A stretch of DNA of 30,188 bases, taken from an uncultured Collinsella sp. (GTDB lineage Bacteria; Actinomycetota; Coriobacteriia; Coriobacteriales; Coriobacteriaceae). Both the position numbers and the translations under genes were made by a program. The stretch is from contig CAADSS010000032.1 of NCBI GenBank assembly GCA_900751695.1, forward strand, positions 1-30,188, written 5' to 3'. Positions 16,572 to 23,155 of this stretch are shown in pieces. Below the pieces are notes generated by a model. The model was not told the DNA's origin. It ran no database searches and saw nothing but the letters and a program-made list of their open reading frames with translations. Each line of letters starts with the position of its first letter. The stretch's first letter is position 1.

Positions 16572-17477
16572 ATGGAACCTATTACAACGGGCATGCAAGG
16601 AGCAGCCGTCGAGGACGTGCAGTCTCGTCTCCTGCAGCTCGGCTACACGATTGATGCCGCCGAAGTCACCGACAAGTACTTTGGAGCCACCACTGAGCAA
16701 GCCGTCAGCACCTTCAGGCTCGACAGCGGCCTTGCTGCCGGTCATGCCGTCGATATCCCCTGCTGGAGCGCCCTTGTAGACGCTTCGTATAAGCTGGGCG
16801 ACCGCACTCTCTATCTGCGCATGCCCAATTTCCATGGCGCCGATGTGCAGGCCCTGCAGCGCGCTCTCAACGTTTTGGGCTTTGCCTGTGGCGAAGACGA
16901 CGGCTACTTTGGTCCGCATACCGAGGCCGCCCTGCAGCAGTTCCAGGAAAATGTCGGCCTGTTTGCCGACGGCATGGCCTTCCAGGACACCTACGCCTAC
17001 ATCAACCGCCTGCACCATGTGTGGGAGGGCAAGCCCTCGGTCACCGAAGCCGAGTCGCGTATCGGTTTTGCTCGCGCCGCCAACGTGCTCGAGCGCTTCC
17101 AGATTGCCGTTATCGGCGAGGACCCCATCGCACGCAGCGTTGCGTCGCGCATGTGGAATATCGCCACGGCAACGACCGACAACAGCGGCATGATGCTCTG
17201 CGACTCCGAGGTCCCAACCGACGTTGACCTAGTGCTCGAGATCGCAAGCGATGAGCTGCCCGCAGATGCAGCGCCGCGCGCCACGATCGCCCTCGCCGAG
17301 TGCCACAACCTGGCCCAGCGCATCCGCACTGCCAATGTCGCCGCGCAGCAGAAGCCGGCACGCATTCGCATTGAGCTCACGGGCATGACGCGCTACAACG
17401 GCACCTTCACGGCCAGCGACGCGCAGACACTCGCCGTACGCCTGCTCGATGGCGTTTGCGATGCCCTCGCAGATTAG
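16572..17477 (+). CDS. CwlM-like protein: two peptidoglycan-binding domains plus degenerate amidase-like C-terminus
   Basis: The 301-residue protein has no signal peptide or membrane segment. Two PG_binding_1 units are visible: about 5-70 (LLQLGY...DKYFGATTEQAVSTF) and about 84-148 (LGFACGEDDGYFGPHTEAAL). The bridge ASYKLGDRTLYLRMP closely recalls mycobacterial CwlM, a cytoplasmic amidase-fold protein that stimulates MurA rather than cutting peptidoglycan. The C-terminal part, about 175-301, resembles a shortened Amidase_3 domain. The usual zinc-ligand motif DPGHGG is replaced by an IGEDPIAR segment, and the end (LAVRLLDGVCDAL) matches the last helix of the family. It is therefore probably non-catalytic. 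AAAGGGG precedes the ATG. Link to CwlM is by recognition, not by search. Confidence 0.8.
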   Translation: MEPITTGMQGAAVEDVQSRLLQLGYTIDAAEVTDKYFGATTEQAVSTFRLDSGLAAGHAVDIPCWSALVDASYKLGDRTLYLRMPNFHGADVQALQRALNVLGFACGEDDGYFGPHTEAALQQFQENVGLFADGMAFQDTYAYINRLHHVWEGKPSVTEAESRIGFARAANVLERFQIAVIGEDPIARSVASRMWNIATATTDNSGMMLCDSEVPTDVDLVLEIASDELPADAAPRATIALAECHNLAQRIRTANVAAQQKPARIRIELTGMTRYNGTFTASDAQTLAVRLLDGVCDALAD

Positions 17478-17515
17478 GTAAACTAAACGAGTTGCTTTTG
17501 GGCAACACCACACAT

Positions 17516-17587
17516 TGGGACGTAGTTCAACGGTAGAACTCCGGTTTTTGGTGCCGGCTGTTGGGGGTTCGAATCCCTCCGTCCCAG
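17516..17587 (+). tRNA. tRNA-Gln (anticodon TTG)
   Basis: A complete cloverleaf is visible. The acceptor stem pairs TGGGACG with CGTCCCA, the U1-A72 pair and discriminator G73 are typical of tRNA-Gln, the anticodon loop is TTTTGGT with TTG, and the T arm is GGGGG-TTCGAAT-CCCTC. CCA is not encoded. A terminator follows 13 bases later. Confidence 0.97.
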
Positions 17588-17600
17588 CCCTTAAGAACAC

Positions 17601-17637
17601 AGCGCTCCAGGCCCTTATGAACCTGGAGCGCTTTCTT
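17601..17637 (+). terminator. Intrinsic terminator of tRNA-Gln
   Basis: The perfect 11-bp stem AGCGCTCCAGG/CCTGGAGCGCT (17601-17611 with 17622-17632) is followed by TTCTT. A degenerate relative of the same hairpin lies at about 17867-17903. Confidence 0.85.
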
Positions 17638-17638
17638 G

Positions 17639-17778
17639 TGGGCAAGCGGAGGAATTCGAACCCGCAAGGGTGCGGAGCTGAGGAAACGCGAAGCGTTTTC
17701 CAGCGCAGCACGCAAGGAGCGAAGCGACGCAGCGGGGCGCGGCCGCCGAAAAGGCGGACGCGGAATCCCTCCGTCCCA
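17639..17778. repeat. tRNA 3'-end relics bounding a GC-rich non-coding segment
   Basis: The 16 bases GAATCCCTCCGTCCCA at 17763-17778 exactly repeat the 3' end of tRNA-Gln at 17571-17586. At 17639-17658 TGGGCAAGCGGAGGAATTCG is an imperfect inverted copy of the same tRNA end. The interior is GC-rich with GAAGCG-type words and has no credible gene; ORFs across it are typical tRNA-shadow translations. Confidence 0.6.
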
Positions 17779-17780
17779 CA

Positions 17781-17840
17781 GCCGGCACTTGGGGACGTTC
17801 CTAAAGTGCCGGCACTAAAGGAACGTCTCCAAGTGCCGGC
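17781..17840. repeat. REP-like nested palindrome
   Basis: Arms 17781-17802 and 17819-17840 are inverted copies with one mismatch, starting GCCGGCACTTGGGGACGTTC. The loop itself contains the 12-bp palindrome AGTGCCGGCACT. This resembles REP/BIME units mobilised by REP-associated tyrosine transposases, but no transposase gene is in the window. The remaining gap, 17841-17964, shows only a weak hairpin. Confidence 0.7.
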
Positions 17841-17964
17841 CTCCCAAAAATCTACCTTTAAAAGACAGGCGCCCCAGGCCCATAAGGACCAAGAGCGCCT
17901 TTCATCTAGAAAATATCAGCCCAGTTCCGAAAAGCGAGCCGCATGCGACAACCAAGTAGCCGCA

Positions 17965-18101
17965 GGCCCCGGGAGAGTGGGGACACCGGCTTAGGTTTAT
18001 CGCGAGTTCCGCACGAACAGGAGGCCACTTAATGTGGCCTCCGTCGTGAGCAGGACTGTAGAGCAGGAAACCTAAGCCGGTGTCCCCACTCTCCCGGGGC
18101 C
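17965..18101. repeat. Large hairpin element, copy 2
   Basis: Perfect 34-bp inverted arms (17965-17998 with 18068-18101) enclose a 69-nt core. The core contains an inner stem GAGGCCAC/GTGGCCTC and the conserved words CGCGAGTTCCGCACG and AGGACTGTAGAGCAGG. It starts 7 bases beyond the stop of the JetD-like gene at 18109. It may also act as the 3' end of that transcript. Confidence 0.9.
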
Positions 18102-18108
18102 GAACGCC

Positions 18109-20289
18109 CTAGTTGTTGAGCATGCGGTCGAAGCTTCCCGAGTCGCCATCCCGATAGTCTGCGGTCATCAGGATCTCCTGCGGAATGCGCCCGCCTTCAC
18201 GTAGCACGTTGCGGAACTGCACGCGCGTAACCATGGGCAGATCCTTGATCGTCGCTGCCAAGTTCTGCGGCACGCCCTGGTTGGCAGCCGCGGGCTCGCA
18301 CTCGCCGCCGGCCTTCACGCGACGCTTATGCTCGGCGAGCATGGCGCGGTACATGCCGGCATGCAGGCGAATCTCAACCACATTGGCATTGCGAGCCTGT
18401 TCGACGATGCGCGCGCCCTCGCGGTCGATATCGCCCACATAGTAGACGTAGTTAAAGCGATAGCCAATCTCGGCCAGATAATCGTCCAGGGCATGCGAGA
18501 CGCTTGCCTTGCATCCGCCGCCAAAAATCACGCCGCCCACCTTGATGCCAAAGAGCTTGGCGTGCTTGCGGCCACGCAGCAGCTTGACGATCTCGTCGTA
18601 GGTGTCCAGGTTCTCGACCATAATGAACGGCTTGTCGGCGCCCAGCGTAAAGAAACCCGTAAAGTGCACGGGGCGATTGGGAGCGACCTTGATCGCCTGC
18701 ATGCTGATACCCTTTTCGGTCATACGCCTGATCAGACGCTCACCGTGCTTGCCGTCAAAAGCCTTCTCGTCGTTAAAGATCTGGTAGGCACGCTGGCGGC
18801 GCGAGGCAACCGGCGTATCGGCACCTCGGTTCTGCTCGATCCAAGCCTGGATGATTGCGATTTCCTCGGCAATCTTGCGGTTGGACATCTCGTTGTGCTG
18901 AGTGCGCTGCGGAGCCTTTTTGCCGTCCTTGCCCTCAACCTTTACGATCTGTGTCTGCTGCTCCTTGATCTTAGAGAGCGCCGTAGGCGTAGGGACAACT
19001 TTGAGCAGCTGCCTGCCTAAAACGCGGGCAAGGGCAAACGCCGAGACCTCGCCGTGAACGGCCGATTTGGGCTGCTGGGCAGCAGTATCTGCTGCGGTAG
19101 ACTCCGGCTTCTTCTGAGACTTGCGCTTAGAATCGCCTTGGGAATTGCGCTCGCGCTTCGGCATAGGCGTCTGCTTCTGCGGACGATCGGACTTGCTCTC
19201 CTTCGCCGGCTGGCGCTTAGGCTGCCCCGAAGAAACCTCGACCTTCGCATCCTCGTCCTGCGGCGTGGTCTTCTCGGCTGCAGTCTCGGCATGGGAACTG
19301 CGGCCCCCACGATGGCGACGGCGGCGAGGCTTGCTCGACGCGCCCTGCTCTGCCTGCTCATCAGTAGGCTGCTGGCCCTTGGCCTCGGCATCAACCTCAA
19401 GCTGCGGCTCAGCAGGCTTCTGTTCGCGAGCCGCCGGCTCAACGGCCTTCTCGGCCTTCTCGTCCTGAGCGGTCGAAGCCGGCTCGCTCTTCTCCTGATG
19501 CCTTACGGGATACGCGCGCCCCGCAAAACCACGTCCGGGACGGCATGAACCCGGAGCCTTCTTGACCGGTTCATCGGACGCGTCAGCAGCCTCGACGGAA
19601 TCCTGGACCTCGCATGCAATACCTCGCTGCTCGGCCTTAAAGTGGGCACCGCGGCGACGCTTGGGCTCCTGGATCTCAGCATGCTCTTGAGTGCGAGTCG
19701 GCTCCTGCATCCCGACGGACTTTTCCTCGACGGCCTCAGCATCCGTCTCACCCTTTTGAGCAACGGCGCGACGGAAGCGCTCCTGCTGGGCGCGGCGCTG
19801 CGCATCGTGCTTGCCACCCCCGCCAAAACCGCCGCGTCCTGCCTTGGCCGTAAAGGCACGCACGACGTTCTCATCGAGCAACTCATCAGTATCGACATGC
19901 TCACGCGGAGCAACTTCTTCCACAGCAGGCACGTCAGCGGAATCCTCGACGACAAAATCTTCGACGGACTCGGCAGGCTGCTCCTGGACATCGCGGATCT
20001 CGGCATTGATGGTATAGAACGCCGGGCGCCCGTTAATGCCGCTACCCTCGATCTTTGTCACGATATTTGCCGCGATAAGCTCATCGCGCATCGCCTTGGT
20101 GTCACATTCCTTATCGACGGAGCGGAAAATTTGCGCCAGCGCGCTCGACTTGATCTTGAGCGCCTTGCGGCAAAGCAGGTCGTAGGCAACCAGCTTGGCA
20201 CGCTCAGCAGAAAGCGATGTCTGGCTGCTCAGACGCTCAGCCAGGGCATCGACATTATTTTGGTTATCGGAATATACCGTCTTGGCCAC
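18109..20289 (-). CDS. Orphan JetD-like (DUF2220/Toprim) protein with long disordered middle region
   Basis: The protein has about 726 residues. The N-terminal ~110 residues are helical and look like a winged-helix domain. Residues about 120-430 are low-complexity, rich in Glu, Ala, Lys, Arg and Gln, with KPRRRRHRGGRSSH, as seen in nucleic-acid-binding tails. The C-terminal domain (about 470-726) resembles the JetD nuclease subunit of Wadjet systems: AYQIFNDEKAF near 502, VENLDTYDE with Glu559, a glycine-rich GVIFGGGCKAS, and YYVGDIDREG with Asp620 and Asp622, the Glu and DxD of a Toprim fold. No jetA, jetB or jetC is nearby. GTG 20289 is chosen because AAAGGGG precedes it; ATG 20313 is the alternative and lacks a ribosome site. 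Family match is by recognition; function is unknown. Confidence 0.7.
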   Translation of the reverse strand: MAKTVYSDNQNNVDALAERLSSQTSLSAERAKLVAYDLLCRKALKIKSSALAQIFRSVDKECDTKAMRDELIAANIVTKIEGSGINGRPAFYTINAEIRDVQEQPAESVEDFVVEDSADVPAVEEVAPREHVDTDELLDENVVRAFTAKAGRGGFGGGGKHDAQRRAQQERFRRAVAQKGETDAEAVEEKSVGMQEPTRTQEHAEIQEPKRRRGAHFKAEQRGIACEVQDSVEAADASDEPVKKAPGSCRPGRGFAGRAYPVRHQEKSEPASTAQDEKAEKAVEPAAREQKPAEPQLEVDAEAKGQQPTDEQAEQGASSKPRRRRHRGGRSSHAETAAEKTTPQDEDAKVEVSSGQPKRQPAKESKSDRPQKQTPMPKRERNSQGDSKRKSQKKPESTAADTAAQQPKSAVHGEVSAFALARVLGRQLLKVVPTPTALSKIKEQQTQIVKVEGKDGKKAPQRTQHNEMSNRKIAEEIAIIQAWIEQNRGADTPVASRRQRAYQIFNDEKAFDGKHGERLIRRMTEKGISMQAIKVAPNRPVHFTGFFTLGADKPFIMVENLDTYDEIVKLLRGRKHAKLFGIKVGGVIFGGGCKASVSHALDDYLAEIGYRFNYVYYVGDIDREGARIVEQARNANVVEIRLHAGMYRAMLAEHKRRVKAGGECEPAAANQGVPQNLAATIKDLPMVTRVQFRNVLREGGRIPQEILMTADYRDGDSGSFDRMLNN

Positions 20290-20394
20290 GGGGCCCCTTT
20301 CATATGTACACATATACGTCTATATGGTACAACGCGCGCCCTTATCCACGCAAAACATCTGCGAGAACACTCGAGCGTCACCCGCTTTTGCATG

Positions 20395-20431
20395 AAAAAA
20401 GGACCGAGCCCGCGAAGTCGCGGACCCGGTC
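20395..20431 (-). terminator. Intrinsic terminator of cstA
   Basis: The stem GACCGAGCCCGCGA/TCGCGGACCCGGTC (20402-20415 with 20418-20431, interrupted by a small internal loop) is followed on the minus strand by six T residues. It lies about 43 bases after the cstA stop. Confidence 0.88.
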
Positions 20432-20473
20432 TTTCCGAGTCATATAGATGTGACGTTCAACTCGTCAGGTCGA

Positions 20474-22363
20474 CTAAGCCCTGGCGGCCTCGGCGTCGGC
20501 AGGAGCCTCAGCGGCAGCGGCGCGGCCGTACTCGGCCTTGCCCATCTCGGACCACTCGGGCTCCTCGTCGGGCATGGAACCGGCCTCCTTGCCGAAGAGC
20601 TCCTTGAGGCAGTTGACGGCGACGATGAGGCCCAGGACCATCAGCAGAACGGCGAAGACAAGCTGCAGGCCCTTGGTGGCGGCGACGGAGACGGCGGCCG
20701 TGGTGGCGGTAGCCGGGATGGTGCCGAAGAAGCCGTAAGCCTGGACAGCGGCCATGCAGCCCATGGCGCTCTGGACCAGCGAGGTGAAGGTGCAGCAGAG
20801 CAGGAAGACGACGGGCACGTAGAGCATCCAGCCCTTGCGGCCGGTGCACTTGCAGAACACGGCGAGGGTGATCATGGTCATGCCGCCGAGCAGCTGGTTG
20901 GAAGCACCAAAGAGCGGCCAGATGTTGGCATAGCCACCAAAAGCGAGAGCGAGACCGGGAAGCAGGGTAACGACCGTGGCGAACCAGGGGTTGCCGAGGA
21001 CCTTCATGTAGCCGGCCTTGGACTCGATGGCCAGGGCGTCGTTGGTCTGGGCAAAGAACTCGGAGAACGAGGTGCGGGCGATGCGGGCGACGGCGTCGAG
21101 CGAGGTCAGGGCCAGAGCGGAGACGTTCATGGTCATGAAGACGGTAGCGAGCGTGCCGTCAACACCGAAGGCCTGCATACCGCGGGAGATGCCGGCGGCG
21201 AAGATCTGGAACGGGGTGGAAGCGACACCGGCGTTGAGAGCGCCAGTACCGGCGGTGTTCATATCGGAGAACATGATGCCGGCGACGATGATGGCAAGGA
21301 TGCCGACGAAGGACTCGACGATCATGGCGCCGTAACCGACCTTGACGGCGTCCTGCTCCTTCTCGACCTGCTTAGAAGAGGTGCCGGAAGAAACGAGGCT
21401 GTGGAAACCGGAGAGAGCACCGCAAGCGACGGAGACGAACAGGACCGGGAACATCATGCCGGAGGCAGTGGAGAAGCCGGTGAAGACCGGAGCGGTGATA
21501 GTGGCCTGACCGTTGACGCCCAGGACGACGATGCCGAGGACAGCGCAGACGATCATGACAATCATCATGATGGAAGTGAGGTAGTCACGCGGGGTCTTGA
21601 GCATCTGGATGGGCATAGCGCCAGCAAAGACCAGGTAGACCATGACGACGGCGAACCACTGGAACTTATCCAGGTAGAGCGGGAACTGCATACCGACGGC
21701 GAACATGAGAACCATGAGGACCACGCCGGTGACGAACTCGGCAGCGCCGGTGAGGTTGAACTTCTTCTGGGCCCAACCAAAGGCGATAGCGACGAAGGTG
21801 AACAGGATGGAGATGGTACCAGCGCAGCCGGCGGCATAGGACTTGGTGAAGTCGATGGCACCGGTAGCAGCACCAGAAGCGTCAACGGCCGGGGTGAACA
21901 TGAACGTCTTGCAGACCATGTCGGTAAAGGCGGCGATGACGATGATGCAGAACAGCCAGCAGAACAGCAGGAACAGGCGACGGCCGGTCTTGCCGATGTA
22001 CTTCTCGATGAGCTGAGCGAGCGACTTGCCGTTGTTCTTCATCGAAGCGTACAGGGCACCAAAGTCGTGGACGGCACCAAAGAAGATGCCGCCGACGAGG
22101 ACCCAGAGCACGACAGGCAGCCAGCCAAAGGCCATGGCGACGATCGTACCCGTGACAGGGCCAGCACCGCAGATCGAGCTGAACTGGTGCGAGAACGCGG
22201 TGAAGGCGGAGACGGGCGAGAAGCTCTTGCCGTCCTTCATGCGCTTGGCCGGCGTGAGGGCCTCTTTGTCAACGCCCCACTTGTTGGCCAGCCAGCGGCC
22301 ATAGCCCAGATAGCCGCAGGCGAGCACCGCCGCGGCCACAACCATGAGCAAAACTCCGTTCAT
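20474..22363 (-). CDS. cstA: CstA-family carbon starvation/pyruvate (peptide) transporter
   Basis: This is a 629-residue polytopic membrane protein with roughly 16-18 hydrophobic segments. Family motifs include SPVSAFTAFSHQFSSICGAGPVTG near residue 50, FGAVHDFGALYASMKNNGKS, and FVSVACGALSGFHSLVSSGTSSKQ. CstA proteins take up pyruvate and/or peptides under nutrient limitation. The C-terminus ends in an Ala-rich charged tail. AGGAGG at 22371-22376 is a perfect ribosome site. Upstream lies a structured leader with a terminator 28 bases before that site, which points to attenuation-type control. The gene stands alone and has its own terminator. Confidence 0.94.
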   Translation of the reverse strand: MNGVLLMVVAAAVLACGYLGYGRWLANKWGVDKEALTPAKRMKDGKSFSPVSAFTAFSHQFSSICGAGPVTGTIVAMAFGWLPVVLWVLVGGIFFGAVHDFGALYASMKNNGKSLAQLIEKYIGKTGRRLFLLFCWLFCIIVIAAFTDMVCKTFMFTPAVDASGAATGAIDFTKSYAAGCAGTISILFTFVAIAFGWAQKKFNLTGAAEFVTGVVLMVLMFAVGMQFPLYLDKFQWFAVVMVYLVFAGAMPIQMLKTPRDYLTSIMMIVMIVCAVLGIVVLGVNGQATITAPVFTGFSTASGMMFPVLFVSVACGALSGFHSLVSSGTSSKQVEKEQDAVKVGYGAMIVESFVGILAIIVAGIMFSDMNTAGTGALNAGVASTPFQIFAAGISRGMQAFGVDGTLATVFMTMNVSALALTSLDAVARIARTSFSEFFAQTNDALAIESKAGYMKVLGNPWFATVVTLLPGLALAFGGYANIWPLFGASNQLLGGMTMITLAVFCKCTGRKGWMLYVPVVFLLCCTFTSLVQSAMGCMAAVQAYGFFGTIPATATTAAVSVAATKGLQLVFAVLLMVLGLIVAVNCLKELFGKEAGSMPDEEPEWSEMGKAEYGRAAAAEAPADAEAARA

Positions 22364-22403
22364 TACATTTCCTCCTCTAAAAAGAACTTCCTAGACATAA
22401 AAA

Positions 22404-22437
22404 ATGAGGGCCGTCGGTTGCGCTCGACGGCCCTCAT
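22404..22437 (-). terminator. Terminator hairpin in the cstA leader (candidate attenuator)
   Basis: On the minus strand the perfect 13-bp stem ATGAGGGCCGTCG/CGACGGCCCTCAT is followed by six T residues. It ends 28 bases upstream of the cstA ribosome site. It is the wrong place for the end of another gene, since the nearest upstream minus-strand gene stops about 700 bases away beyond two repeat elements. Confidence 0.85.
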
Positions 22438-22448
22438 CTTCATCAGCC

Positions 22449-22583
22449 GCCCGTTATCGTACGGGCTAGCTGTATGTGCTAACCCGCATCAGATAATTAC
22501 TACGCTGATAATGTTTAGCTGATGCGTGAACATGTCTAAGAAATCCTCTTCAATCATGATGCGAACGATCCGTGCGTGTTCAC
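22449..22583 (-). ncRNA. Candidate structured 5' leader RNA of cstA
   Basis: On the minus strand 22577-22583 pairs with 22526-22532 (GTGAACA/TGTTCAC), 22519-22526 with 22485-22492 (CGCATCAG/CTGATGCG), 22478-22486 with 22462-22470 (CGGGTTAGC/GCTAGCCCG), and 22461-22466 can instead pair with 22449-22454. The last two are mutually exclusive. I do not recognise a known riboswitch class and saw no obvious anti-terminator for the 22404-22437 stem. The role is inferred from position. Confidence 0.4.
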
Positions 22584-22733
22584 ATCCCCCATTGGTTGAA
22601 AAAGGAGTATGAAACTTTAGTTACCTAAAGTCAACGCAAATTTGTAATGAATTTTCAACTTTTTTGGATTTCTCGGTATAAAACGCCACTGACCTCGGAC
22701 TTTACCCAGCGACAGTTTTTGCATGAGAGATGT

Positions 22734-22865
22734 CCCTCGGGAGCGGGCGGGCGTATACAAGGTTTCCTGCTCTACAGTCCTGCTCGCACGGAGAGCACAT
22801 TAAGTGCTCTCCGGCTCGTGCGGAACTCGCGATAAACCTTGTATACGCCCGCCCGCTCCCGAGGG
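22734..22865. repeat. Large hairpin element, copy 3
   Basis: Perfect 32-bp arms (22734-22765 with 22834-22865) enclose a 68-nt core in the reverse orientation relative to copies 2 and 4. The inner stem is GGAGAGCAC/GTGCTCTCC, different from the other copies but still fully paired. A small hairpin TGCGGAGC/GCTCCGCA follows at 22880-22898. Nothing else is seen in 22584-22733 or 22899-23008. Confidence 0.9.
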
Positions 22866-23008
22866 GCTCCCATCCCAAATGCGGAGCAAAGCTCCGCACA
22901 CCAACTTTTTCTTTCAGCTAAAGAACGCTGGAAATTCGACGCTGGCTTGTTAACCTTGCTGGACGTTGTCGACGCCAAACCAGCTCAGAAGCTATATCGA
23001 TACAGAAA

Positions 23009-23143
23009 GGTCCCCGGACGGAGGGGCCGGATATAAGGTTTATCGCGAGTTCCGCACGCAAAGAAGGCCACTTAATGTGGCCTTCGTCTTGCGCAGGACT
23101 GTAGAGCAGGAAACCTTATATCCGGCCCCTCCGTCCGGGGACC
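23009..23143. repeat. Large hairpin element, copy 4
   Basis: Perfect 33-bp arms (23009-23041 with 23111-23143) enclose a 69-nt core nearly identical to copy 2 and exactly complementary to copy 1 through its main part. It lies 12 bases beyond the stop of the minus-strand tsaD fusion gene, and could form the 3' end of that operon's mRNA. Confidence 0.9.
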
Positions 23144-23155
23144 GCGCCGTACCAG

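Noticed and set aside
17571..17778. Integrated prophage or island at tRNA-Gln
   Set aside because: Only about 190 bases separate the direct repeats and there is no integrase or cargo gene.
17515..17994. Protein-coding ORFs over the tRNA and its spacer on both strands
   Set aside because: Their translations contain the typical tRNA-shadow sequences, and the region is explained by tRNA, terminator and palindromes.
18109..20289. Complete Wadjet defence system
   Set aside because: Only a JetD-like gene is present; the neighbours are tRNA-Gln and cstA, with no jetA, jetB or jetC.
20450..22522. A 690-codon plus-strand ORF opposite cstA
   Set aside because: It mirrors the codons of a clear CstA protein, is Gly/Asp/Glu/His-rich with no domain, and has no ribosome site. 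Similar mirror ORFs lie opposite malQ, the ABC ATPase and other genes.
22734..23143. Insertion sequence or composite transposon formed by the two hairpin elements
   Set aside because: The 140-base gap encodes no transposase, the arms differ between copies, and no target duplication is visible.
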